Origin: an uncultured Clostridia bacterium
Lineage (GTDB): Bacteria > Bacillota > Clostridia > Oscillospirales > Ruminococcaceae
DNA: 11,905 nt
NCBI GenBank assembly: GCA_947177545.1
Contig: CAMWVF010000011.1
Span: forward strand, 1 to 11,905
Reading direction: 5' to 3'
Shown: positions 1-7,317 of the stretch, piece after piece
How the letters are laid out: the number at the start of each line of letters is the position of its first letter
Position numbering within the stretch: position 1 is the stretch's first letter
Notes under the pieces: model-generated
Database searches by the model: none
What the model was told of the DNA's origin: nothing
What the model saw: the letters and a program-made list of their open reading frames with translations, nothing else
Translations under genes and position numbers: made by a program

Positions 1-33
1 CTAATAGCCAATTAAAAAGTGTATAAAAAATCT

Positions 34-84
34 GTGCAGAATTTGCATATATGATTTTTATGCGGATTTTTTATCTGCACTTTT
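34..84 (+). terminator. possible terminator of an off-window gene
   Basis: GTGCAGA (34-40) can pair with TCTGCAC (74-80), with an inner GCATA/TATGC pairing (45-49 with 59-63), followed by TTTT. It could end a plus-strand gene lying left of the window. The stem is interrupted and AT-rich, so this is weak. Nothing else is visible in 1-165. Confidence 0.25.
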
Positions 85-172
85 GTTATAGTATAAGTGT
101 TTCTAAAAAATTTTTCAATGATATAAAATATTTTTATACTGACAAATCATATCATTATATTTATAAAAGTAC

Positions 173-205
173 AGGGCAGTACATAAAACCATGTCCTGCC
201 CTTTT
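173..205. terminator. hairpin downstream of the beta-galactosidase gene
   Basis: AGGGCAG (173-179) pairs with CTGCCCT (196-202), with an inner ACAT/ATGT extension and an AAAACC loop. TTT follows on the plus strand. On the minus strand the stem is followed by GTACTTTT, a poorer tail. It lies 47 bases beyond the stop codon of the minus-strand GH35 gene and may work in both directions. Confidence 0.5.
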
Positions 206-248
206 AATTGCGGACGGTTTGTGCTGTACTGCCGTTAGACTGCTTACG

Positions 249-1991
249 TCAGCCTAAATCCGGCTCTCCCGCAAGAATTATCCTATCGGACGCTTTGCCC
301 TCCGTCTCAAAAATTATTAAAGTATTTTTTCCCATTTTCAATAGTGGCGCGGGGACATAAAGTCTCTTCTGCGGACCTATCTCCCAGAACCGTCCAAGGT
401 TAAAGCCGTTTATAAATGCGCAGCCCTTGCCGAAGCCTGCGGTATCCAGAAAAGTATCTCCAAGCTCTTCCGCCTCAAATTCAAATTTATAAAATGCGGG
501 GACGTTCTCTTTGCAGCCGTCTGCAAAGTCGATTTTATCAAGTTGGTTTTTGTCAAGCGGCAAGGGGAATATCTCGTACCCGAAATAGCGGTGGTCGTTT
601 ATTTTTACACCTTCCATAATTCCCTTGCGCTGATTTTCAAGACCCGTGCCAAAATTTTCACGTCCCATATTTTCGCAAAGCAGGTCGATTTTTCCCCCGG
701 CTTTTTTTGCGGCAGGCTCGAATTTTTCGTGGATATTCTCCGCAAAAGCCGTATACAGATATTCCCCGTCATGATAGCAAAGCGCCCTGTCCGCCGCATT
801 TTCAAGGCGTACCTCGTTCACTGTCTCATCGTCCTTAACATTAAGGCGGTACAGAATATATCCGTAATTCTGTCCGATATCCTCCATGCTCAATGGGTAG
901 GGGGACTTCACAGGCTCGGCGATTTTTTCAAGTACTGAAAACAAATCCGCCCTGCCCGTGCAGGAGATCTCGCCGTAGGCTTTCCTTTTTATTTCAGTTG
1001 TCAAAGGAACTTCCCTGACAGTCTCGTATTTCGATATGGTCTCTTTAAAAAGCCTGTATTTTTCCGTGATCTGACCGTCCTCGGTAAGAGGAGCATCGTA
1101 GTCATAAGAGGTTACGTCGGCGGTTTTATTCCCGCAGTTCCTGCCGCTCATAAAGCCGAAATTCGTGCCGCCCTCGAACATATAAAAGTTGAGACTGCCC
1201 CGCTTTAATAGCTCCTCAAGCTCGGCGTTGGCTTTCTCGGGAGCTGTGGTGTGGTGCTCCTCGCCCCATGCGTCGAACCAGCCGTTCCAGAATTCCATGC
1301 ACATAAGAGGCTTGCCGTCCCCCATGAACTGCTTCATCTGACCGAACTGCCACTCTGCCGCAGAGCCGAAATTCCCCGTGGGCAGCGCACCCTCTACCAA
1401 TCCCGACTTGAAAATAGGTTCGCTCCAGGGACCGTCCGAGGTCACAAATGGGACTGTTATACCAAACTCCCGCATAGTGTCCCGTAAAAATTCGAGATAA
1501 GCAGTGTCGTTGCCGTAGTAGCCGTACTCGTTCTCTATCTGCACTAAAATTATATTGCCGCCCCTGTCGGTCTGGTACGGCGCAAGCATTGGTATGAGTA
1601 CGCTGTAATACTCCTTTACCGCGTCAAGATACGGCTTGTATGAGCAGCGCAGGCGCATATTTCTGTCCTTTAAAAGCCATGCGGGAAGACCGCCGAACTC
1701 CCATTCAGCGCAGATATAGGGGGAGGGACGTATTATCATATACAGCCCCAAATCCCTTGCAGTCTCGATAAAGCGGCAGATATCACGCCCGCCGTCCCAT
1801 ATGAATTCGCCTTTATTCGGTTCGTGGAAATTCCACGGGATATAAGTCTCAACGGTGTTGCAGCCCATATTCACAAGCTTTTCAAGGCGGTCGCGCCAGT
1901 ACTCGGGTACAGTGCGAAAATAATGTACCGCTCCCGAAACTATGCGAAAGGGTTTGCCGTCGAGGTAAAATTGTTCTTCGATTTCAAACAT
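249..1991 (-). CDS. GH35 beta-galactosidase, cytoplasmic
   Basis: A glycoside hydrolase family 35 enzyme of 580 residues, expected to release terminal beta-galactosyl residues from oligosaccharides by a retaining mechanism. The N-terminal TIM barrel carries the family motifs: SGAVHYFRTVPEYW near residues 19-32, QIENEYG at 151-157 with the acid/base Glu155, and MEFWNGW at 232-238 with the nucleophile Glu233. The C-terminal half matches the beta-sandwich domains, ending with the GFNLGRFW-type jelly-roll motif. No signal peptide is visible, so it probably acts on imported oligosaccharides. The frame stays open upstream to 2123, but the start at 1991 is chosen because AGGAGGA lies a few bases before it and the homology begins there (FEIEEQFYLDGKPF). 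It is divergent from the phosphorylase gene, with its own promoter. The substrate could be another beta-linked galactoside. Confidence 0.93.
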   Translation of the reverse strand: MFEIEEQFYLDGKPFRIVSGAVHYFRTVPEYWRDRLEKLVNMGCNTVETYIPWNFHEPNKGEFIWDGGRDICRFIETARDLGLYMIIRPSPYICAEWEFGGLPAWLLKDRNMRLRCSYKPYLDAVKEYYSVLIPMLAPYQTDRGGNIILVQIENEYGYYGNDTAYLEFLRDTMREFGITVPFVTSDGPWSEPIFKSGLVEGALPTGNFGSAAEWQFGQMKQFMGDGKPLMCMEFWNGWFDAWGEEHHTTAPEKANAELEELLKRGSLNFYMFEGGTNFGFMSGRNCGNKTADVTSYDYDAPLTEDGQITEKYRLFKETISKYETVREVPLTTEIKRKAYGEISCTGRADLFSVLEKIAEPVKSPYPLSMEDIGQNYGYILYRLNVKDDETVNEVRLENAADRALCYHDGEYLYTAFAENIHEKFEPAAKKAGGKIDLLCENMGRENFGTGLENQRKGIMEGVKINDHRYFGYEIFPLPLDKNQLDKIDFADGCKENVPAFYKFEFEAEELGDTFLDTAGFGKGCAFINGFNLGRFWEIGPQKRLYVPAPLLKMGKNTLIIFETEGKASDRIILAGEPDLG

Positions 1992-2022
1992 GATATGTCC
2001 TCCTAAAATTTTCTTTGTATAT

Positions 2023-2051
2023 ATAATAATATAATTTGGGATAAAATGCAA
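2023..2051 (-). promoter_or_regulatory. promoter of the GH35 gene
   Basis: Read on the minus strand, TTGCAT (2046-2051) and TATTAT (2023-2028) are 17 bases apart, about 30 bases upstream of the start codon at 1991. The surroundings are AT-rich, so other -10 registers are possible. Confidence 0.55.
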
Positions 2052-2140
2052 GAGGAATTTGCGGGTAAATTGTCCTTGCAGGGCGGTGCCTGCTACCGCT
2101 CTTGCAGAACCGCTGCCCGGCAAAATTAAAATTTATCGTA

Positions 2141-2169
2141 TTGAACTTTTTAAGAAAATATGCTATAAT
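2141..2169 (+). promoter_or_regulatory. promoter of the purine nucleoside phosphorylase gene
   Basis: TTGAAC (2141-2146), a 17-base spacer and TATAAT (2164-2169), with TG one base upstream of the -10 (extended -10). The predicted start near 2176 leaves a short leader of about 25 bases. The nadB promoter has the same TATGCTATAATA core. Confidence 0.8.
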
Positions 2170-2200
2170 AAATGTAAAAACTTGAAAGGAAGTACCCGCT

Positions 2201-3037
2201 ATGTCAAAAATTTATTCACGGCTCGAAAAATGCTATAACTGCTTCAAATCCAAAATAAACTTTACCCCCGATATCGCCCTCGTTCTGGGTTCGGGGCTGG
2301 GGGATTATGCCGACGGCATTGAAATTGAAGCTGCGCTGCCGTACTCCGAAATTGAGGATTTCCCCATATCCACCGTTGCGGGACACAAGGGCAGATTTGT
2401 TTTCGGTACAGTCAATGGGGTCAAGGTCGTTATCATGCAGGGCAGAGTACACTACTACGAGGGCTACAAAATGGAAGACGTTGTTCTGCCCATACGCCTT
2501 ATGAAGATGATGGGGGCTAAGATACTGTTCCTGACAAACGCCGCAGGGGGCGTGAATTTTGATTATCATGCGGGGGACTTTATGCTCATCTCCGATCAGA
2601 TATGTATGGCTCCCTCGCCGCTTATCGGCGAAAATGCCGATGAGCTGGGAGTGCGTTTCCCCGACATGAGCAACATTTACAATTCTGAACTTAGGACAGT
2701 CGTCCGCGACACAGCGAAAAAAATCGGCGTCCCCTTGCAGGAAGGCGTTTACATTCAGCTTACAGGACCCAACTATGAAAGCCCCGCAGAGATAAGAATG
2801 GTGCGCACCTTGGGCGCGGACGCTGTGGGAATGTCCACCGCCTGCGAGGCAATCGCCGCAAATCATGCGGGAATGAAGGTGGTTGGTATCTCCTGCATAT
2901 CAAATATGGCGTGCGGAATTACCGACAAGCCCCTGACCCACGCCGAGGTTCAGGAGACAGCGGACAGAGCCGCTCCGCTTTTCAAAAAGCTTATAACCGA
3001 GTCCCTGACGGAACTTAACGGGACGTTGACAAAATAA
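2201..3037 (+). CDS. punA: purine nucleoside phosphorylase (trimeric PNP-I type)
   Basis: A 278-residue cytosolic salvage enzyme that splits inosine, guanosine and their deoxy forms with phosphate to free base and (deoxy)ribose-1-phosphate. Family landmarks are all present: GSGLGDYA (30-37) with phosphate-binding Ser31, AGHKG (60-64) with His62, GRVHYYEGY (81-89) with Arg82 and His84, LTNAAGGVN (111-119), GPNYESPAEIR (189-199) with the purine-binding Glu197, VGMST (209-213), and SCISN (231-235) with Asn235. The Glu/Asn pair matches the 6-oxopurine-specific trimeric class rather than hexameric DeoD. The start is supported by AAAGGAAG about 10 bases upstream. It appears monocistronic: its own promoter precedes it and a strong terminator follows five bases after the stop. 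Confidence 0.95.
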   Translation: MSKIYSRLEKCYNCFKSKINFTPDIALVLGSGLGDYADGIEIEAALPYSEIEDFPISTVAGHKGRFVFGTVNGVKVVIMQGRVHYYEGYKMEDVVLPIRLMKMMGAKILFLTNAAGGVNFDYHAGDFMLISDQICMAPSPLIGENADELGVRFPDMSNIYNSELRTVVRDTAKKIGVPLQEGVYIQLTGPNYESPAEIRMVRTLGADAVGMSTACEAIAANHAGMKVVGISCISNMACGITDKPLTHAEVQETADRAAPLFKKLITESLTELNGTLTK

Positions 3038-3041
3038 ATCA

Positions 3042-3077
3042 AAAGCCGCAACTTTTTTGGAGGTCGCGGCTTTTTTT
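3042..3077 (+). terminator. intrinsic terminator of the phosphorylase gene
   Basis: AAAGCCGC (3042-3049) pairs with GCGGCTTT (3066-3073). A further four-pair extension follows one mismatch, and the T-run is 3071-3077. It starts five bases after the phosphorylase stop codon. Confidence 0.85.
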
Positions 3078-3147
3078 AATAAATGCGTTCATTCGCCTTT
3101 TTAAATCGTATTATATATGAAAGCTTAAAACAAAGAGATGAACTTCA

Positions 3148-3252
3148 ATGGACGTGCAGAACCTCAACGAAATAGAAGCCATAGAATTTGACGGCTTTAC
3201 AGTACCGTTGGGCAGCGGCGAAACGTCCGAAAGGTCGGAAATTCCCGAATAA
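3148..3252 (+). CDS. 34-residue acidic mini-ORF, uncertain
   Basis: An open frame for 34 residues (MDVQNLNEIEAIEFDGF, then TVPLGSGETSERSEIPE), rich in Glu and without cysteine, signal or membrane segment. I do not recognise it. It sits alone between two strong terminators: one ends the upstream gene, and the other begins a few bases after this stop codon on the same strand. That placement argues for an independent short transcript. Against it, the ribosome binding site is poor (AAAGAG about 10 bases upstream) and only a weak promoter can be drawn (TTCATT 3089-3094, TATATA 3112-3117). It could equally be the eroded 3' end of a lost gene whose terminator remains. Confidence 0.35.
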   Translation: MDVQNLNEIEAIEFDGFTVPLGSGETSERSEIPE

Positions 3253-3256
3253 CAAA

Positions 3257-3293
3257 AAACCGCAGAGGAGCGACCTCTGCGGTTTATTTTTTT
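3257..3293. terminator. bidirectional terminator between the mini-ORF and nifJ
   Basis: A perfect 12-bp stem: AAACCGCAGAGG (3257-3268) with CCTCTGCGGTTT (3274-3285), loop AGCGA. ATTTTTTT follows on the plus strand. An A-tract (3254-3259) precedes it, which becomes a U-tract for minus-strand transcripts. It therefore suits both the plus-strand mini-ORF and the minus-strand nifJ. Confidence 0.87.
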
Positions 3294-3345
3294 GAACAAT
3301 GTATTCGCTTATATTTAAATTTGAATAAGGTCTTTGCTTTGGGAC

Positions 3346-6300
3346 TTACTTCTTGTCAGCAGCAGGAGCAGCGGGAGCTTCATCAGAGCCGTAAAGCTTT
3401 GTAAGTCTTGTAAGGTAATCGTAACGATCCTTAGCGTTCTCAACCGCCTTGTTGAACAGCATATCCGCTCTTTCGGGATTCTGTCTTGCAAGTGAGTTGT
3501 AACGTACCTCGCCCATGAGGAATTCCTTGTACTTCTCGTCAACGGCAGGAGCCTTGCTGTCGAGAATGAAAGGATTTTTGCCCTCTTTCTTCAGGTCGGG
3601 GTTGTATCTGTAAAGGTGCCAGTAGCCTGACTCAACAGCCTTCTTCTCCTCGTCCATAGCCTTGCTCATGCCTGCCTTGATACCGTGGTTGATACAAGGA
3701 GCGTATGCAATGATAAGTGAAGGACCGTTATAAGCCTCAGCCTCGGAGATAGCCTTGATACACTGATTCATGTCAGCGCCCATAGCGATGTGTGCAACAT
3801 AAACATAACCGTAGCTCATTGCAATGCCTGCAAGGTCTTTCTTCTTAGTCTCCTTACCTGCCGCAGCGAACTGTGCAACCGCGCCTGTAGGTGTGGACTT
3901 GGAGGACTGTCCGCCTGTGTTGGAGTAAACCTCTGTATCGAATACAAAGATGTTTACGTCCTCGCCTGAAGCGATAACGTGGTCAAGTCCGGAGAAGCCG
4001 ATATCATAAGCCCAGCCGTCGCCGCCGAATACCCACATTGACTTCTTGCCAAGGTAATCCTTGAGAGCCAGAACTTCGCTTGCAGCTTCAAGCTTGCTGC
4101 CCTCAAGAGCCTTTATAAGCTCCTTAGTAGCAGGCTTGTTAGCGTTGCCGTCGTTCATTGTTGAGAGGTAATTCTCAATAGCGGGTTTGAGCGCGCCCTT
4201 TGCGCCCTTCTGCATTTCAAGCAGCTTAGCAACAGCTCTCTGACGGAGAGTGTTCTGCGCAAGGAACATACCGTAGCCGTACTCTGCGTTATCCTCAAAC
4301 AGGGAGTTAGCCCAAGCGGGACCCTTGCCCTCTTTGTTTACGGTGTACGGTGTGGAAGGTGCGGAACCGCCCCAAATTGACGAACAGCCTGTTGCGTTTG
4401 CAATAAACATTCTGTCGCCGAAAAGCTGTGTAACAAGCTTAGCGTAAGGAGTTTCGCCGCAGCCTGCACAAGCGCCGGAGAATTCAAGCAGAGGCTGCTT
4501 GAACTGCGAGCCCTTGATAGTTGTTTCCTTGAACTTCTCTGCAACTTCCTTCTTCTCGGGCAGTTCCTGACCGTAAGCGAAGAGATTCTGCTTTTCAAGC
4601 TGCTCTGCAAGAGGCTTCATGACAAGAGCCTTTTCACCCTTCTTGCCGGGGCAAACGTTTGCGCAAGAGCCGCAGCCTGTGCAGTCCAGAGTGGAAACTG
4701 TCATAACGAAATTCATCTTGTCCATGCCCGCAATTTTCAGACCATTTGTTCCCTCGGGAGCCTTAGCAAGCTCGTCGTCGGTCATAACGATAGGACGGAT
4801 TACAGCGTGAGGACAAACGTAAGAACAGAAGTTACACTGGATACAGTTGTCGGGATTCCATGCGGGAACGTCAACAGCAATACCTCTCTTCTCATAAGCC
4901 GCAGAACCCTGTGGGAATGTGCCGTCGGGCATATTCTTGAACGCGGAAACGGGGAGAGTATCGCCCATTTGAGCGTTTACAGGTATCTGAATCTTGTTTA
5001 CGTAGTTTACGAGATCCTTTCTTTCGCCCACAGCCTTAGGCATACCCATTTTGGTATCCTTGCACTTAGCCCACTCTTCGGGGACTTTAATTTCAACGAT
5101 ATTCTTTGCACCCGCGTCGATAGCGTCGTAGTTCATCTTAACAATGTCGTCGCCCTTCTTGCCGAAGGAAGCCTTAGCCTTTTCTTTCATATACTTGATA
5201 GCGTCAGCCTCGGGGATAATTTTAGCAAGCTTGAAGAATGCTGACTGGAGAACTGTGGAGGTTCTGTTGCCCAGACCGATCTTTCTTGCGATATCAACGC
5301 CGTTTATGATGTAGAACTTAATATCATTTTCAGCGATAAATCTCTTTACCTGACCGGGGAGGTGCTTTTCAACCTCGTCAGCGCTCCACTGGCAGTTGAG
5401 GAGGAATGTTCCGCCGGGCTTGATGTCCTGTACCATATTGTACTTGTCAATGTAGGACTGGTTGTGACATGCAACGAAGTCAGCCATATTAACAAGGTAT
5501 GTTGACTTAATGGGAGTCTTTCCGAAGCGGAGGTGAGAAACCGTTACGCCGCCCGACTTCTTGGAGTCGTAAGCGAAATATGCCTGAGCGTACATATCGG
5601 TATGGTCGCCGATGATCTTGATAGAGTTCTTGTTTGCACCGACAGTACCGTCAGAGCCGAGACCCCAGAACTTACAAGCAACTGTTCCCTCGGGAGCTGT
5701 ATCAAGCTTGCCCTCGCTGGGAAGAGAGAGGTTTGTAACATCGTCTGTAATACCGATTGTAAATCTTGGCTTGTATGTTTCTTTTTTGTAATCGTTCCAG
5801 TAAACAGCCTTGATCTGGTCGGGAGTAGTATCCTTTGAACCCAGACCGTAGCGTCCGCCGCAGATAACAACGTTGTGGAACTTAGTACCCTTGAGGGCAG
5901 CAACAACGTCGAGATAAAGAGGCTCGCCGAGAGAGCCGGGCTCCTTAGTTCTGTCGAGAACGGAAATCTGCTGAACTGTATCGGGAAGAGCTTCAATAAG
6001 CTTGTCTGCGCAGAAAGGTCTGTAAAGACGAACCTTAACAAGACCCAGCTTAGCGCCGTATTCCTTATTGAGGAAGTCGATGGTCTCCTCGATAGTGTCG
6101 CAGACAGAACCCATAGCGATGATAACATGGTCTGCGTCGGGAGCTCCGTAGTAGTTAAAAAGCTTGTAGTTTGTGCCGATCTTCTTATTTACCTTGTTCA
6201 TGTAATCCTCAACAACAGAGGGGAACTTGTTATAGAACTCGTTACAAGCCTCACGAGCCTGGAAGAAGATATCGCCGTTCTGCGCTGTACCGCGGAGTAC

Positions 6301-6939
6301 GGGGTGTTCCGGGTTGAGGGAGCGGTCACGGAAAGCCTGTGCAGCTTTCTTGTCCAGCATATCCTCAAGGTCCTTGTAATCCCATGCTTCAATTTTCTGA
6401 ATTTCGTGGGAAGTACGGAAGCCGTCGAAGAAGTGGAGCACAGGTACTCTGCCCTTGATAGTTGAAAGGTGAGCAACAGCGCCGAGATCCATAACCTCCT
6501 GAACGTTGGAAGCGCAGAGCATAGCGAAACCGGTCTGACGACACGCATAAACGTCGGAGTGGTCGCCGAAGATGTTCAGAGCGTGCGAAGCCACACATCT
6601 TGCGGAAACGTGGATAACGCAGGGGAGAAGCTCGCCGGCGATCTTATACATATTAGGGATCATCAGCAGCAGACCCTGTGAAGCAGTGTAGGTAGTAGTA
6701 AGCGCACCTGCCGAGAGAGAGCCGTGTACAGTACCTGAAGCGCCTGCTTCAGACTGCATCTCGGCAACCTTAACAGGCTGACCGAAGAGGTTCTTCTGGT
6801 TCTTTGCGGACCACTGGTCTGTAACCTCCGCCATAACAGAGGAAGGGGTGATAGGGTAGATAGCAGCAACGTCTGTGAAAGGGTATGACACCCAAGCGGC
6901 AGCGTTGTTACCGTCCATGGTTTTCATTTGTCTTGCCAT
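3346..6939 (-). CDS. nifJ: pyruvate:ferredoxin (flavodoxin) oxidoreductase
   Basis: Single-chain homodimeric-type PFOR, 1197 residues, near the usual ~1170-1200. It converts pyruvate and CoA to acetyl-CoA, CO2 and reduced ferredoxin in the cytoplasm, the central step linking glycolysis to hydrogen and acetate formation in anaerobes. Domains in order: N-terminal pyrimidine-binding domain with YPITPSS near residues 28-34; CoA-binding/transketolase C-like domain; the gamma-type domain with FWGLGSDGTVGANK near 425; a double 4Fe-4S ferredoxin domain with CIQCNFCSYVCP near 695-710 and CTGCGSCANVCP near 750; and the TPP-binding domain with CAGCGETPY near 820, GDGWAYDIG near 970 and NTGGQSSKSTPTG near 1005, which supply the proximal cluster cysteines and the TPP/Mg site. 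AGGAGGA lies nine bases before the start. It has its own promoter and a terminator and is probably highly expressed. All key motifs are intact. Confidence 0.97.
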   Translation of the reverse strand: MARQMKTMDGNNAAAWVSYPFTDVAAIYPITPSSVMAEVTDQWSAKNQKNLFGQPVKVAEMQSEAGASGTVHGSLSAGALTTTYTASQGLLLMIPNMYKIAGELLPCVIHVSARCVASHALNIFGDHSDVYACRQTGFAMLCASNVQEVMDLGAVAHLSTIKGRVPVLHFFDGFRTSHEIQKIEAWDYKDLEDMLDKKAAQAFRDRSLNPEHPVLRGTAQNGDIFFQAREACNEFYNKFPSVVEDYMNKVNKKIGTNYKLFNYYGAPDADHVIIAMGSVCDTIEETIDFLNKEYGAKLGLVKVRLYRPFCADKLIEALPDTVQQISVLDRTKEPGSLGEPLYLDVVAALKGTKFHNVVICGGRYGLGSKDTTPDQIKAVYWNDYKKETYKPRFTIGITDDVTNLSLPSEGKLDTAPEGTVACKFWGLGSDGTVGANKNSIKIIGDHTDMYAQAYFAYDSKKSGGVTVSHLRFGKTPIKSTYLVNMADFVACHNQSYIDKYNMVQDIKPGGTFLLNCQWSADEVEKHLPGQVKRFIAENDIKFYIINGVDIARKIGLGNRTSTVLQSAFFKLAKIIPEADAIKYMKEKAKASFGKKGDDIVKMNYDAIDAGAKNIVEIKVPEEWAKCKDTKMGMPKAVGERKDLVNYVNKIQIPVNAQMGDTLPVSAFKNMPDGTFPQGSAAYEKRGIAVDVPAWNPDNCIQCNFCSYVCPHAVIRPIVMTDDELAKAPEGTNGLKIAGMDKMNFVMTVSTLDCTGCGSCANVCPGKKGEKALVMKPLAEQLEKQNLFAYGQELPEKKEVAEKFKETTIKGSQFKQPLLEFSGACAGCGETPYAKLVTQLFGDRMFIANATGCSSIWGGSAPSTPYTVNKEGKGPAWANSLFEDNAEYGYGMFLAQNTLRQRAVAKLLEMQKGAKGALKPAIENYLSTMNDGNANKPATKELIKALEGSKLEAASEVLALKDYLGKKSMWVFGGDGWAYDIGFSGLDHVIASGEDVNIFVFDTEVYSNTGGQSSKSTPTGAVAQFAAAGKETKKKDLAGIAMSYGYVYVAHIAMGADMNQCIKAISEAEAYNGPSLIIAYAPCINHGIKAGMSKAMDEEKKAVESGYWHLYRYNPDLKKEGKNPFILDSKAPAVDEKYKEFLMGEVRYNSLARQNPERADMLFNKAVENAKDRYDYLTRLTKLYGSDEAPAAPAADKK

Positions 6940-7022
6940 TTTGGACAGTCCTCCTAAAACATATTTGTATGGTATATATATTACCCCGAAAGGTTCTTAT
7001 ATATAGTACATACGCTGTTATT

Positions 7023-7051
7023 ATTTTAACACAAATAAATTCTGTTGTAAA
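7023..7051 (-). promoter_or_regulatory. promoter of nifJ
   Basis: On the minus strand, TTTACA (7046-7051), 17 bases, TAAAAT (7023-7028). This predicts a leader of roughly 75 bases before the nifJ start at 6939. The repeat element at 7076-7170 begins 24 bases upstream of the -35, behind A/T tracts. Confidence 0.6.
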
Positions 7052-7075
7052 GTCTTTTTTTACTAAAAAAAGATG

Positions 7076-7170
7076 TTTTTTTACGGGGAAGTCCTCTCGG
7101 ACATAGTCCCCCCAATGTCAGATACGAATCCGGCATTATTTTTAAGTCCCAAGGGGGGGCGAGCGGTTAG
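7076..7170 (-). repeat. dispersed intergenic hairpin element, copy A
   Basis: On the minus strand this 95-bp stretch starts CTAACC, passes a C-run/CTTGGG segment and GTATCTGAC, and ends with ATTGGGGGGACT, an apical hairpin, TTCCCCG and seven A. It aligns end to end with 9643-9733 on the plus strand; the last 41 bases match at 33 positions without gaps. The apical stem is GTCC/GGAC, loop GAGA. It fills the gap between the nifJ promoter and the nadB leader. No open frame of note lies inside. Read on the plus strand, 7114-7137 also folds into a 10-bp stem with a T-rich tail. Confidence 0.7.
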
Positions 7171-7198
7171 CGGTTTATAACATATGATCCAAAATTCA

Positions 7199-7231
7199 AA
7201 AAGAGAAAAACCTTCCGAGTTTTTCTCTTTT
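7199..7231. terminator. orphan AT-rich terminator-like hairpin
   Basis: AAAAGAGAAAAAC (7199-7211) pairs perfectly with GTTTTTCTCTTTT (7219-7231), loop CTTCCGA. Its U-tract lies inside the stem. No gene ends here on either strand: nifJ and nadB both start outward from this gap. It may belong to the repeat element, because copy B has a similar hairpin at its outer side. Confidence 0.4.
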
Positions 7232-7244
7232 AAATCCCCTTGTC

Positions 7245-7273
7245 TTGATTTATTAACAATTTTATGCTATAAT
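7245..7273 (+). promoter_or_regulatory. promoter of nadB
   Basis: TTGATT (7245-7250), 17-base spacer, TATAAT (7268-7273) with TG at 7265-7266 (extended -10). Transcription should start near 7280, leaving a leader of about 38 bases. I see no obvious regulator site in it. Confidence 0.8.
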
Positions 7274-7317
7274 AGCTTTTAGACTGTAAAAATTTCCATA
7301 AGATTGAAGGAATAATT

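Noticed and set aside
2000..2123. N-terminal extension of the GH35 protein back to 2123
   Set aside because: The extra 44 residues are low-complexity and unlike the family. The ribosome binding site and promoter both lie within that stretch, and AGGAGGA is correctly placed for the start at 1991.
2216..2866. 216-residue open frame antisense to the phosphorylase gene
   Set aside because: It is a shadow of a well-supported gene, with no ribosome binding site or recognisable family. The same applies to the antisense frames under nifJ and nadB and the out-of-frame ORFs in yidC.
7114..7146. Plus-strand terminator in the nifJ-nadB gap (10-bp stem then T-rich)
   Set aside because: No plus-strand gene or promoter lies upstream. 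The stem is inside copy A of the repeat, and the equivalent pairing is not kept in copy B.
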